DNA of 64,000 nucleotides from Venturia oleaginea (taxonomy: Eukaryota > Ascomycota > Dothideomycetes > Venturiales > Venturiaceae), in NCBI GenBank assembly GCA_013176395.1, contig JABMLP010000006.1, positions 496,001 to 560,000 of the forward strand. Reading direction: 5' to 3'. Numbering within the stretch: position 1 is the stretch's first letter; every line of letters starts with the position of its first letter. Position numbers and translations under genes: made by a program. The notes beneath the pieces were generated by a model that saw only the letters and a list, made by a program, of their open reading frames with translations, was not told the DNA's origin and made no database searches. This document shows positions 34,901 through 48,775 of this stretch, in pieces.

Positions 34901-36589
34901 CGCTGCTGAGCGTCGCGCGCAGTCTTCTCACCAACGAATTGCACTCGTTCTGCTCCAGAGATTGCCGAAGATTCCAGCTCGCCACACTGTGTCGATGGCG
35001 ATGGCAGAGAGCCACGGACCTGGGCCAAAATGTGTATTGCAACACCATTGCAGCAAACAGGGTCTCTGCCATGTGACTCCATCTAATTTGTGATAGAGAG
35101 ACTGCTTCGGATAGACCCTGTTTGCACTGTTGCACGGCCGCTGCAGCCAGCAAGGCTCTAACCGCGTGAGAGATAGGGTGGATTCGAAGGCTGCGCGAAA
35201 GGCGGCAGCGATCTCGACTCAACTCCAAAATTTTCATGTCTGTCGCCAATCCTTCTTCACTATTTGGAAGTCGCAGAATTGTGTGCCCCGGAGAAGCGCC
35301 CATGCTGGTTAGCGACGACGATTGCTGCTGACCATTCATGCATGAGTGTTCAAGAGTAAGGTTTCGACTTCAAGGACATGAAGAGTCCCTGTATCGGTCA
35401 CACGGGCACCGAACTCGTCGATGGGAGAGCAGCGGTGAGAAGAGCAGAAATGAAGACAATAATTGTGTGGTATATCACTTTGGGCAGTGTGGTTGTGACT
35501 TGGTGGTTTGTATTGACGACGCGGTATCCATTAGCACGCCATGATGGGAGGTTAGCTAGGTAGCCCATGGAAAGGTCTGTGAGCCGTAGCGAGAACTACA
35601 GCCAGGGCATGGGCGGTTTAATTCGTAGCGGCCATGGCCTCGTCGACCTGAATTGGGATATCCTGGGCAATGAGCAGCTGCGACGAATGAGGAAGTGCGA
35701 GATCGTCGAGCAAATACTCTACACTGTACGGGTGTACGGGAGATACAATACTGCTACTCTCCGCCAGTCCGCCTCCTCACATTGCTAGAAGGTATTACTC
35801 GCAAACATCCGCGGCTCTTATTCTTCTCGTCCCTCGTAGCCTCACACGTCGCGGTAGACCATTGCGGGCCGTTAGGTATCATTGGCTTGCTGGGTAATTT
35901 CCACATATCCACTCTTCTCCTCCACCAAGAGGTTGTTTGTGTTGCTGGTCGTCGCGTATCACCTCACCTCTTCCTCTGCAACTCCTTCTCCTCCTCTCAA
36001 CTGAGCAGAATTGCTGTCTGCAAGTCCAGCAGGCGCCATATCTTCAGCCTGCTCCTCTCTCGCCTGGCGCTAGAACTTAGCACCCAAAGGATAGCCAGCT
36101 CGCTTCTTATTGGATCCGTTGCCGTGGGCTGCATATTAGAGGTGGGCATCCGTCTAATTGCCTTCCCAGTGGTAGTGGTCCTACCTGGACTCGGCCACGG
36201 CGATATTGACTGTGCAAAGGCTCTTCCTCGTCCTCCCTCGTCTTCATCCTCAGATACTTCACCCGGTTGGAGTTGGTAGTGGGGTTGTTGAAAGAAAGCC
36301 AGTGCGATTGAGTCAGTAAGTCTTATCTTCGCAACGGGCTTTCGTCTGACCCTTCAACCATCTGATCTCTGCGAACTATTCGGTATGACTGACACCTATC
36401 CTACAGTATCCGACCTGCTTCTGCTTCTGTGCCCGCCAATACCCAATGTCTCGGAAGTCTTCGACTACCTCTCTCATCCTCGCTGAGCGCTCCAGCATTT
36501 GAACCCCACATCGCACCAAGCCACATAAATCTGGTCGCGTATCTGACTGCCACGAGTGCGGATGTATGCAAGAGCACCTTGTTTAAGCC
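31994..36589. other. Long gene-free stretch (4.6 kb)
   Basis: Many short frames occur on both strands, but none shows domain signatures or joins another through splice signals. The last few hundred bases (about 36280-36589) are probably the 5' UTR and promoter of the LRR gene. It may hold non-coding RNA or diverged repeats; I see none for certain. Confidence 0.4.
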
Positions 36590-39074
36590 ATGGACACTGA
36601 AGATGGAACAACCTTCATAAAGGTACAAATCCCTCAAACTGTGCTACTCGACACCTTTCTTTGTCCCTGAGTCTAACCCTTGACATCAACAGAACCTGGC
36701 TTACTTTGTTCGCACCCATGAGAAAGCCCTCGCAAATGCTCTCCAACTACAGAGACAAAAGTCTGGCCATGTCTCTACTCCTTCAATGAGCGGGGTTGTC
36801 TCGCCGATCTCTGCCTATCCCTCCCCCTCCACATCCTCTACATTGGCCTCGGCGCTGTCGCTGCCGTACCTCAACTTCACATCACGGAATATAAAGCCAG
36901 CGAAACTTACGTTGACGCCGCACCACCTCTTCTATATCCTCTCGCGTTTCTCTGAGCTCGGCATAGAAGTTGGGCCTATGGACATTCGGTTGGAGAATAT
37001 CAACACAAACGTCGCTCCTGGCAATTATGTTTCCTTCCTCAGCGAAGCACAACGCAAGAAGATCCGGAGCTCTGACCGAGATTCCATACACTCGGTCTCT
37101 AGTATGAGAAGTGTCATGTCGAGCATGTCTTCTTTGTGGACCAGTCTGGGCATAAACTCCGAGGCCAAGGCAATCGCCAAAGCTGAAAAGCAGAAGGCTG
37201 TTGTCAAAGAAGATCTGCGCTATCTATACTCCGCTTTCACAAAGGTGCCATGTCTTCGGCTTTCACCAGATCATCGAGCTCCGCTTATCGCTGGATACGA
37301 GGAGTTTCCTTTTGACACGGCAGTACCACTTTTTGCCTTCAAAAATGTGAGCGCTCTTGAGATTAATGACATGGACTTTCGACAATTTTGTGGATGGGAC
37401 CGAATGGCAGATCAATTACGAAGTCTGACGATTAAGAGAGGCAACTTGGACGACTTGACTGACCTCATCATTAACATTGTTTTGGATGATATGGATAAGC
37501 GTAGAAGACGGTCTGCAAAGGTACCTATATCGCCGGTCACCGCTTGGCCGACGCCATCATTTAGATCATCTGAGATTGTTTCTACCAACTCGACTCCCGA
37601 GTCACCGCCCACGCTGAACCGTCCTGAGTCCTATGGCTCCGATACCAATCCCTTGGGAATCAAGAAGCAGGGTAGACCGCGAAGCACTTCCCCTGCTCGT
37701 CCATCTGTGTCACGTCATGGATCTCACGGTCATCCAAAACCCGATACACTAAACCCCCGTCGCTCATCTGGTAGCTCAACGTCAAGTGCGCGGGCAAGCA
37801 CGCCTCGCGGCAGCTCATTGAACCTTCTAGGGTCTGGCATTCTGCCCATGTCGAAATGGAGATTTCTGCGACATCTGAGTCTTACTGACAATGGCCTAAC
37901 TTCAGTGGCTCCTGGCAGTCTGTCACCGCTTGCCAACACCTTGCAGTCTTTAGATCTGTCTTCCAACCTCTTCACTGAGATTCCGGACAGTCTCGCCTCC
38001 CTTGTGTCTCTGAGAGCTCTCAACCTTTCTCACTGTATGATCCAGTCACTGCACTCACTTGGAAGAAATCCACTTCCCGCGATCACCACTTTGAATCTCC
38101 GTGCCAACCGGTTGCAATCACTCGCGGGAATTGAACGGCTCTTGTCTTTGGAGCGCCTAGATCTGCGTGAGAACAAGTTGTCGGATCCAAGAGAAATTGC
38201 TCGCCTGACTGGAATCCCTAACATGACCGAAATTTATGTCTACAAGAATCCTTTCACCAAGTCCTACCCCAACTACCGCGTCGAGATCTTCAACCTATTC
38301 CGGAACACCCCTGGCTACATTGACGACATCTATCTCGACACCACACAGCCAACATACGGTGAGCGTAAGAATCTTGTGGATCGCGTACCAGAAGCGCCCA
38401 GCGTCCCTGTAGTTAAACCGAAGCGAGTTGAGGCGCCGGCCCCATCGATCTCACGAGAGCCCGTCATCGAGCCTTTCAATGATCCGTTCTATGAAAGACG
38501 CAGGAGCCAGGAGATGCTGCGACAGCGCAGGAAGAGCGACTACAATGTTGGCTCTCAACGACAGAGAAAGAAGGGTACCAGAAGACGAGTAGTTGAACTT
38601 GCAGAAACAGACCTTGTTCCAGAACGCCGACCTGAACCCATCCACACAGAGTCAACGCCGGTGGCCACAAAGGCGAGCCTCACTGATGACAGCACATATG
38701 GAGGAAGTGAGGTCGAGTCCACTCCTGTTCGCACTCGTACGTCGCTCGAAAGTTCTGGGTCCAATCTTACACCAACCCTCCTCGAAACGTCAACCGATTC
38801 TCCTACCCTTCATCGAGCCAACACTGAAAGCACGGCTCAGGCTCTCTCTCAGCTCGGCGCCGACAGCGAAGCCTACAAACAACGGATAGAAGTCTTGCGC
38901 AATGACTTTGGCAATGGTTGGCTAAGTGCTCTAAGCGACGATAACTGGGAAGTGCATCAGCGAGCACCAGGATTCGAAGCAGCATTCGGTACAGTCTCAC
39001 CATTGAGCCCACCGCTAGCTTCAGTCCGGACCACCAGCCATGGAATTGTCTCTGGGGGCCGCACACTTGGATGA
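36590..39074 (+). CDS. Leucine-rich-repeat protein
   Basis: Two exons: 36590-36622 and 36693-39074, 804 aa; intron 70 nt. The short first exon encodes MDTEDGTTFIK, joining NLAYFVRTHEKALANAL, which gives a better N-terminus than the internal ATG at 36786. Residues about 70-260 form an unassigned folded region (LTLTPHHLFYILSRF ... DMDFRQFCGWDRM). A Ser/Pro-rich linker follows, then five or six LRRs at about 390-530 (RHLSLTDNGLTSVAPGSL, LQSLDLSSNLFTEIP, LNLRANRLQSL) and an LRR cap, NPFTKSYPNYRVEIFNLF. The C-terminal 270 residues are disordered with a basic patch (RRRVVEL). The LRR/cap type resembles SDS22-like and nischarin-like scaffolds; partners are unknown. Confidence 0.85.
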
Positions 39075-40728
39075 GCACGCCTGGTCGTCATCCTCGAACA
39101 CAGCGATAATCGAGATTGCGCCTGAGGAGGTATCGTCAGTCACGGTCCGCGGCATCCTATGAAACAACTCCATCCACTCCCTCCACTCAAAAAATTCCCG
39201 AATTTCAGACCACTCACAACTGATTTTTCGACCACTATACCCGCCACATGTGGCTTTCAGATACCCAGTCTCTCCGCTTACGTTCGATCCGTGTGGATAC
39301 CCGATTTTCTGGGCAGCGAGCCAGCGAGGCGTTAGCGTTTTCATTGTATACACTGTTTTTGGTTTTTCAGGTGCGCCTTTTCGATTCTAGTTGTCACTCA
39401 AAAGGGGGCATATTCTTGCACTGTTTTTACCCGGTTTTGGCTACTGCATTGTTAATGGAAATAGTGTTTTGATTGTTTGGCCACATTCAGTTTCCTTCGT
39501 TTTCGTATTGGGCATATCTTCCAGGGCGGGAAATGTGTTATGACTGTTCTTTGTATGATAGAATATTTCTTGGGATTGGCTACTTGCTCTTTGCGGATTG
39601 AATTGCATGGTAGAGAAAAGACGATGAGAAGGATTTGCTTGCTCTGTTGTCTTTTCTCTATTTTCGCGTGGATACTGTTTGTGTTGTTGGCATTGATAAC
39701 GAGGGAAACGGCTGGTTATCTGGTACTCTTAGACATGAAATGGATACTGTTTCGATGAAGAATTGCAACGTCGTGTCAAACGGCCCAGAATAACTTTGCC
39801 TCGACCAAGTAGAAGTGTATTCATAGTTGGACATTGATGCCGGGTCGCAAGAAAACCAAAACACTAGACAATGTTGGGAGCTCGAAAGATTTGAATTGAA
39901 CGTGATGTCTGGGGCAGATGTACGTGATGGTCCAGCTGTCATTCACGCTTGGTCCAGACCGCTTTAAAGGCACCAACGAATCAACCGATGGACTAATCGG
40001 ATTGGTGGGCGGGAGGTGGAGTAAGAACGTAAGAACATCATAGCCTGACCCTGATCGATGGAGAAAGTTATCTTCCAACCTTGACATTGATCGAGGGTGG
40101 AGCATATAAGGAATACTCAGAAAGAGTAGGACAACAGCAAGCACTTAGCACACCAACAACAATGACAGGATTTGCGGAGGTGGCTTTTGGCAATGGTTCT
40201 TCTGGAATAAAATGCTTTACACAGTATATTTCAACACCGGTTCGTATGGGGGTTGGTTCATGGCCTACCTCCGTAGTTTGATTCCCACAGTAAAGAGCAA
40301 GCCTAGACATGGATGGCTCAGCAGGAACGCCAGGAGGAACCGGGCATTTGATTGCTCTTCATTCGACGAGTGCGAGACCTGCGAGACCAGCGAGACCAGT
40401 CCAAGGATGCCCTACAGGGCGATGCTTGGCAGGTCGTCTCTAAGTGGACTTGAATTGCAGTAGCATCACCAAAGTGAGGTCTTGCGAAGAAGAGCAATTG
40501 AAGCCTCATTCCAGTGGAACCCCTCGATTCTTGATGCCGTACAAATACTCCTGCCCACCAGAAACATATATATGCAGTGTTGTTGTTGCAAGTTTGAGTC
40601 GGTGCCTTGCACCAGATTCCTATGCGGCGGTGTATTTGGTTGTGTGATGCTGGAGACAATAGTAACCATCGTAGTCGTGATTTCGCTGCTTGGGTGTGAT
40701 ACTCCGGGTATGCCCGTGGACGAGGCTG
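39075..40728. other. Intergenic stretch, no gene recognised
   Basis: Downstream of the LRR gene. Only short frames on both strands, none supported. Confidence 0.4.
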
Positions 40729-41450
40729 TCTGGTAGCTGCCGTATTGTATGGCGCCGATCGTGCTATAGACCTGCCGTCTTATAGTCGGAGCCTATCTGC
40801 TGCTAGTCGCTCTCCCTACTTGCTATATCGCGCTCCTACTCTTGCCAATGCCATAACTGGGACGCAACAGTCTGGGGAGAGGCTCAAGGCTACGTCTGCT
40901 GGCTTGTAGGGAGGGGATTTGCCGCCAATAAGCTCCTTCTATACGTCCTTACTGCTTACTGTGTTGCGCACCTACTCTTGCCAATGCCATAACTGGGAGG
41001 CAACAGTTTGGGGAGAGGCTCAAGGCTCTGGACATCAGCTTGCAGCAGGACGGTTTGCGGAGACGATAGTAGATGAGGTTCTCTAGCAGCTGCCGTATCG
41101 TGTCGCACCGATTGTGTTGTAGACCTGTCGTCTTATAGTCGGAGCCTATCTGCTGCTAGTCGCTCTCCCTGCTTGCTATATCGCGCACCTACTCTTGCCA
41201 CTGCCATAACTGGGACGCAACAGTCTGGGGAGAGGCTCAAGGCTACGTCTGCTAGCTTACAGGGAGGGGATTTGCCGCCAATAGGCTCCTTCTATGCGTC
41301 CTTACTACTTACTGTGTCGCGCACCTACTCTTGCCAATGCCATAACTGGGACGCAACAGTTTGGGGAGAGGCTCAAGGCTCTGGGCAACAGCTTGTAGCA
41401 GGACGGTTTGCCAAGACGTTGGGAGAGATTGTCTAGTCGTTGCAGTGGTG
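40729..41450. repeat. Tandem duplication of a ~353-bp unit with internal sub-repeat
   Basis: Two adjacent copies with period about 353 bp; for example TATAGTCGGAGCCTATCTGC occurs at 40781 and 41134. Within each copy a segment of about 50 bp (CTTGCCAATGCCATAACTGG...GAGAGGCTCAAGG) occurs twice, at about 40849, 40979, 41195 and 41330. Copies differ by scattered substitutions, so the duplication is not recent. The frames over it are repeat artefacts. Confidence 0.85.
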
Positions 41451-42415
41451 TGTGGTGCCGATTGTTGCGCACCGGGCGTCTGGTGTTTGAGATGTGTTGA
41501 AGGTATTGCCGTTCTAGCAGTGACTCGTCGACTCGGAGCGTTGCAGTGTCATCTGGGGTGATGGACTAGCCGGGAGATAGTGACTAGATGGTTGCTGTTG
41601 TCTTTGGTGGACGCATCGTTCGTGTAGCTTGCTCATGTATTCGTCTGCTTGCTCTGCCGTGGCCGCGACGGCGACTCTAGAGATATCTCATCGACGCTGA
41701 GGGACGCGCGATGGCCTCTAGAGGCCGGAGCGGCCACTGGCAGAGGTGTTTTGATGATCCTTAGATGATACTTCTGTAAATTCCAAAAATTGAGTTCTCG
41801 CTGTGTGTGCTGTTTTTAGTCGGGGGAGAATATACTCGTATTTTCAAACTTGAGCCATCTCTCTGTGCCCGTGACTAGCTCTCTCGCCCGTCGGTTGATT
41901 CCATCACTTCTCCTTGGTCGACCTTGAAACTACTCGTCTGCGGATAGCCACTCACTCCCTCGCACCACACAACCTCAACAATCCCACCCCAAACACCTCA
42001 CGTCTCGCTGCGCCCATCTCGCAGCGACTCAATCCCCTGATCAGGCAATCTACTGTTGCCCTCCGCACCTCGCCAAGCCGTCCACTCGGCCTTCCTCGCA
42101 AAGACAGCGCCCAGCCGAGCAGAAAACTGAAAACACTCCCAACCCGACCCCCAAAGACCAACACAACAACAACGCCGCCGCCGCCCGCACACCCCGACGC
42201 GATTGTACCCGTGAGCATCACACGAGCTCATACATTGACCTGTACTGGACATTACATCTAACAGCACGCCGCTTCCATCGCGCCGCCCAAGTCAGCGTCC
42301 AACCGAGGGGCTTTGTGCCATTTTCTTCACCTAACCACAAGTCGTGTCGCGGACTCCCCTACAATCCCGCGCTTACCACGCCTCAGTGTATCCAGCTACC
42401 TTCTCAATCGCTCAG
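41451..42415. other. Promoter and 5' UTR region of the PP1 gene
   Basis: The right half is C-rich and pyrimidine-rich, with CAACAACAACGCCGCCGCC-like runs typical of strongly expressed fungal promoters and leaders. No gene seen. Confidence 0.45.
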
Positions 42416-42536
42416 GTAAGCAATTTTCCGGCAGGCTCGCACACCCCCATCAGCCTCACAGTCACCGGCGAACTCCTTCGCCCACCCGATCCGCTTGTCC
42501 CGCTTTTGACCCTTTTGCTAACCGACTGTCCAACAG
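42416..42536 (+). other. Probable 5' UTR intron of the PP1 gene
   Basis: Donor GTAAGC, branch box GCTAACC about 20 nt before the end, acceptor CAACAG, length 121 nt. It lies 119 nt upstream of the start codon in a stretch with no coding frame. Confidence 0.6.
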
Positions 42537-42655
42537 CTTCAGGCCTTCTCGACTGCCGTTGACACCACCTCGACGACTTGCGCTTATTGGAGGAGCGGGT
42601 GACGGGACACGCGGAAGACACTTAATTGACCCATTTGCCATCAACACCGGTGGCT

Positions 42656-43837
<1,182 letters not shown>

Positions 43838-45892
43838 AGTGAAGAGCACAAATACCAACTATCGAAACAGCAGGTTCGGACGAAGATAAGGCACACCTTT
43901 CCTTCTTCACATGTCCTCGGTCACCCCTACGATTCCGTTCTCGTCAACACGACTCTCGACTACACATTCTCACAACGCAAAATACACCAACTCGTCCATC
44001 ATACTCTTTGTTTACGGCTCAATTGTTGATGTGTCTGAGCTTCATAGGAGTGAATGTCCTAGCCTTCCTCGTTCACGAACATCTTCTCAGCGACCTCCTC
44101 GTCGAAACAGCAGCACTTTAGGGGGATTCTTAAGAGGAGGTTAGCGCGTCCTTTGTCTCGACTTTCTGTTTCTCTGTAATCGAGCATTGCCGGGTTTAGA
44201 CACGTTAATGAAAAAGCTGGTAAACGACTATTCCCCTTTTCCAAAAGACACGATTGACATGCCCTTTATCAGGCGGCCTAGGTTTCGACACCTCAGCTGC
44301 CAACGACGCGGGCTACTATGACGACTTTGCGTTTTGCTATACTCAACTTTGTGGGCGTGTGTTTGTTTTTGATGGTTGCATCTGATTTGACAGTGTCGTG
44401 GTGTTAGGGCAGCCGCGTAGTGGAGCCTATAGAGGTGAAGCATGCTTGATGTGGGTGCGAAATGGCGATGGTGGTTGTACGATGTTGTTGAAATGGCGCG
44501 GGCCTTCTTTTGCTTTTTCATGATGCGATGGTGGGTTGTAGGCAATCATGACTATGGGACTCGAAATTTTCTTTTTGGGATGGGGTGAGGATGTTGTGCG
44601 CTCTCTGATGTGGTTTCCTTCCTTTTACTCCCTCTCTCTCTAGGTAATCCTTTCTACCAGCTTCCCCTATTGCAAATCAACGGTTCATCGGATATAGTTC
44701 TGCGACGTTACATGATGATACGGTGATGTTCGTGGCATGACGAGCAGCCTGTCAATTGCTCGCCGACTCGTTTAACACAGCCAAAGATGGGTGGCGAGTG
44801 AGGTGTGATGGTATCCCACGCCTGTTCGAGTGCACCATGCGGCGACCTCCAATCACCTATATACTCACTGCCGATTCGATTCAGCCTCCCGACACATTTC
44901 AGCAAAACCATCACATCGCTGAAGGTTGTTCTCCATGTTTCTTGGGTTCCATCAGAACGGGAGAAGCCGCAGGCCGACGAGACAGGAATGAAGGCTAAGA
45001 GACACTGGCACAGCGGCTTCTTCAATTCAGTGCCCTTCCCGATATCTCGAAATCGTAGTTACTATTGGTCATCCACTGCATAATGGATTCCACGCCATCG
45101 ACCACTTCTGCCATGTCTTAGCTGCAGGTTTTCACTTTACCCACCTTCTTTTTGGAAAAGTAGTAGAAATATGAGGCTATCTATTTGCTATGAGTATATC
45201 ATGTCGCCAGGTTTTTGGGGGAAATGAGTAGATGAATATTAAACTCCAATGTAGCTACAATGATGTCTAATTTTTCGAGAATCCCAGGGTTCACCTGACC
45301 ATCGCCACGGTTCTTTCAAAGGAGTTCACGAGGGGGTGAATAGGGACGGCGTTTCCTTCGACCTGGTTTTCGGGGATTTGACTTGTGGAACGCACGGTTC
45401 AGATCGGTAGTGATGGAGAAAATTCTGTAATTCCTCATATTCAAGTTTCGGTACTTTCGTTTCGAATGGTGTTATAGGAAAGTGGTAGAATATTCTTATC
45501 AACTGAAATTTGAAATTTGAGGCTTGGGCATTTCGACTTGCTTGTACATTCATCGATAACAAAGTACCTCAAAGGCGCTAAAGATAAAGGTAAATAATAA
45601 TGAGCTATCCCGCATTAGCAAGACAGGGAGGGTGCTGCTCGAATCCCCCGAGAGGTTTTCCTGGAATTGCATCTAGTCATCGCGAATGAATGGATATTCG
45701 CAACGCACAACAAAATTTCAAAGATACAAAAGAGCAAGGAGAAATAAAAAGTTCGATCAACAGGTACGTGCTACAGACGAATCTCCAACCACTCAAAAAC
45801 ACTAGGAAAAGACGTCTACCCCACAACAAGAAGAAATCCCGACTCAGGCACTCACCATACACACAAGACATAACCCCCAAAAAAACAAACCT
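43838..45892. other. Convergent 3' intergenic space
   Basis: Between the PP1 gene and the minus-strand disordered-protein gene. Pyrimidine-rich and AT-rich runs; no coding region recognised. Confidence 0.4.
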
Positions 45893-48775
45893 TCAAGGAA
45901 CAAATCCATCCCCATGCCCAGGCTGCCCCTCACCACTCCCATGTCTCCCAAACCACTTCCACTCCATTTCCGCCCCATGCTGAGAAGTCCAAAACTGTCC
46001 TCTACGTCCATGATCAGGCGTCGGTCTCTCACGACGCTCCTCCCCGTCCTCACGCGTCAACAATCTCTGATCCCACGGATTGGACAATCTGCCTCTAAAC
46101 GACCTCATAGGCGGCCTCGGTATCCTCGTCGCCGGCTCACTAGGACGGCGCAATGGCTCCGTGGAAGGAATATGCGTACCCTCTGCAGCTGTAGAAGACA
46201 CATCACATGGCCTCGACGTCTTCGTTGCAGGCACTCGAGGCTCAGGCGGAGGAGACGGTAGTTCTGAAGAGGTAGAATGATACGAGGACGTCTGCGTATC
46301 GCTCCTCTGTCTGTATTTTCGTTGTTTGTCATAGTGGCTTGATTTACGTTCACTCCGCTCCCGCTGATTAGGATCAGACACCTGTCTCTTCCTCGTTCTA
46401 GACACGCGGCTGTCAATGCTCTCCCTGGCAAGAACCGGCTCAGGCTCCATTATAGCTTCTATTGTGTCAGATACCACAGTGGATGTAGGCTTCTCTGCGA
46501 AAACGGGATCGAACGGTTCTAGCGGCAACGTGGACTGATTCCGACTCGCAATGTTCTGACGATAGGGCGTCGTAGGCACAGAACTGGGCGCAGAGTTGAC
46601 ACTATGGCGTGTAGCGCGCTGTGCGAGCGCAGCATCTCGATCGTATTCGCGCCCAGGGTCCATCATGATCGGTTCGTCCTCGTCAGAAGGTGTTGGCATA
46701 TTAGATTGAGTGAACATGTTCGGTGATGAAGCTCCCGAATCGAGTTCTAAATACTCGCTTGGCGAGATGAGAGATTGCCCGCCTGGAGAAATCGCAGACT
46801 CTCCAGGCGAGATCACATCAGTTTCCTCCGAGACCATCAATTTGGTCCTATGCTTTGGCGCTGACAATGGAAGATGTTGCATGTCTGCCGGTGATATCGC
46901 AGTCGATGGCGTTGACGGTGTCAATATGGACACGGTGGGCAAACCGGTTCTTCCATAACCGGCAGATGGTAGGCGCTCCACAGCATCTTGTGACAAGACT
47001 GGTCGATCGGCGCCTGAAGAAGGTGCTCGCGTGTTTGGTGGCGGTAATGGATGGTCTTCTTCTGAGATCCTGATTCTAGGAGGCGTCACCGTTCTAGAAG
47101 CCTTCCTGTTCATAACCGATCCAGCTCTTGCCAACAGCGGCGTCTGGTCATCGCTTGTCATTGTGAGATCAGGCTGAGTGATGCTCTTCGGAAGGCTATC
47201 GCGACGTTCTGCTACAAGCTTGCGTGCCAGAGCGAGACTGTCTCTCTTTTCTATAGCGACGGGTAGGCCCATGCCTGAAGCGGTAGAATCAATGAGTTGA
47301 AGCAACTTGGGTATAGAAGTCGTACGTCGGCGGAGCAATTTGGGTGGGTCTTCCAAACTTGGGCTCCTAGGAGATGCTGACCTAGAACTGTGCAAACTCC
47401 TAACGGAATGGGAGGGCGTGAGATTGATTGGAGAAATGGCCTTTGGACTTCGACGTGGCGATACTGAAGAACAGATTTGTTCTTTCTCGTGAAGTAGTTG
47501 GTGAGACTTGGTGATGACCATCTGTAGAGCCGTGGTATGCTCAGTGAGCACGCTATCGATGCTGGAAAGAATATCTTGAACCAAAGAGCTATCGACGTGA
47601 TGAGCGGGAAGAGGACTGGATGGTGGTACCCTGACTGCAGGCGGAGAGCTCAAAAGCTCCGTAGGAGGTTCCGTCCAATGTTGAGAAAGCTTGCGCGTAA
47701 TATATGTTGCGATAGAAGGTTCTGGTGGTCGCTGAGGTGCAGGAGTACGCATTTCGGGCTCTTCATTGATACTAGGTGGACTCATAGATCGTACCCGCTC
47801 GAAGGCTTTATGAGACATGGATTCTCGTATGGCAAAAGGACTTATACTGCGCATAGTTGAGCCGCTGCTGTTTCGTCTCACGAATGGGTTCAGTCTGTCT
47901 GTTGCGGGAGACACCTGGGGAACAACTGGAGGTTGTGGTGGTGATAGCTCTCCATAGAACAATCCCTGGCGCGGATCTGTATACGAAGACCTGGACCTTT
48001 CCCTTGAAGTACGTCTGGTAGTCCAGTCGCCTTTGCGTTCCGAGGCACGATCCAACGACCAGTCTCGAGCGTCATCGTCAGAAATTGAAGGAATCGAGTC
48101 ATCGAACATTGGCTGTACCTTGGCTGGTCGTGATGATTTTTTCGCCCAGCTTTCACGACGCTCCGAAGGTGGTGGCTGTTGTGATGAATGGGGTGGCTCG
48201 AATCGAGAAGTAAGACTCGGCTTACGCTGGCCCGATGCCCGTCTTGACCAAGGATCGTTGCGGGCGATATTCAACACATCCTGCTGCCATGCATATTGAT
48301 CTTGAGCGTGAATGCCCGTGATACTACGACGCGACTGCTGCTCGCGATGTATTGTCTGGCCTTCATGAGGCTGAGTGGCGCTCGTGCGTCGGCTTGGTTG
48401 AGCAATAGGGCTATAGCCACGAGGAATGGCTGGTTGCCTCGGTACTAGACTTTCTCGTCGATGATTCTGAAAAGGAGAAGGTTCACCTTTGCTTTCTTGA
48501 TTTTGAGACCTCCATGGAGAAACACGAGAAGCTGGTGATTTGTCGGAGCCATTACGAATGGTCTCGGCTCTTCCCCTTCCCCTGCCTCTCCCAACTCCAG
48601 TTCCAGTACGTGATGAGGCAGGCGGCACAGCGGCCGCCTCTTGCTCTCGCACCCGTGTGTCATGCAATTGGACCAATGACGCAACATTTCCGCGTTTGAT
48701 GACTGGTGTCTTTGTAGGTGCTTGGGTGGTGGTCGGCTTTGAGGGTGGATTGGTTACTGGAGGCTTCCGATACAT
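45893..48775 (-). CDS. Large intrinsically disordered protein, function unknown
   Basis: One uninterrupted frame of 960 aa, far too long to be chance. The start MYRKPPVTNPPSKPTTT has no competing upstream ATG in frame. The composition is Ser/Pro/Arg-rich with no transmembrane segment or recognised domain. Visible features: a VIKRGNVASLVQLHDTRVREQE segment near the N-terminus, an RGRGRGR patch near residue 65 that could bind RNA, and many SP/TP and RxxS sites. A possible short coiled coil lies near residues 395-430 (DILSSIDSVLTEHTTALQMV). A serial SPGES/SPGGQS/SPSEYL repeat lies near residue 670. The many SP/TP and RxxS sites suggest phospho-regulation. I do not recognise an orthologue. Confidence 0.8.
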   Translation of the reverse strand: MYRKPPVTNPPSKPTTTQAPTKTPVIKRGNVASLVQLHDTRVREQEAAAVPPASSRTGTGVGRGRGRGRAETIRNGSDKSPASRVSPWRSQNQESKGEPSPFQNHRRESLVPRQPAIPRGYSPIAQPSRRTSATQPHEGQTIHREQQSRRSITGIHAQDQYAWQQDVLNIARNDPWSRRASGQRKPSLTSRFEPPHSSQQPPPSERRESWAKKSSRPAKVQPMFDDSIPSISDDDARDWSLDRASERKGDWTTRRTSRERSRSSYTDPRQGLFYGELSPPQPPVVPQVSPATDRLNPFVRRNSSGSTMRSISPFAIRESMSHKAFERVRSMSPPSINEEPEMRTPAPQRPPEPSIATYITRKLSQHWTEPPTELLSSPPAVRVPPSSPLPAHHVDSSLVQDILSSIDSVLTEHTTALQMVITKSHQLLHEKEQICSSVSPRRSPKAISPINLTPSHSVRSLHSSRSASPRSPSLEDPPKLLRRRTTSIPKLLQLIDSTASGMGLPVAIEKRDSLALARKLVAERRDSLPKSITQPDLTMTSDDQTPLLARAGSVMNRKASRTVTPPRIRISEEDHPLPPPNTRAPSSGADRPVLSQDAVERLPSAGYGRTGLPTVSILTPSTPSTAISPADMQHLPLSAPKHRTKLMVSEETDVISPGESAISPGGQSLISPSEYLELDSGASSPNMFTQSNMPTPSDEDEPIMMDPGREYDRDAALAQRATRHSVNSAPSSVPTTPYRQNIASRNQSTLPLEPFDPVFAEKPTSTVVSDTIEAIMEPEPVLARESIDSRVSRTRKRQVSDPNQRERSERKSSHYDKQRKYRQRSDTQTSSYHSTSSELPSPPPEPRVPATKTSRPCDVSSTAAEGTHIPSTEPLRRPSEPATRIPRPPMRSFRGRLSNPWDQRLLTREDGEERRERPTPDHGRRGQFWTSQHGAEMEWKWFGRHGSGEGQPGHGDGFVP

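Noticed and set aside
41173..41436. Frame over the 353-bp tandem repeat as a protein gene
   Set aside because: It repeats only because the DNA does, and the two copies are not kept in one frame.
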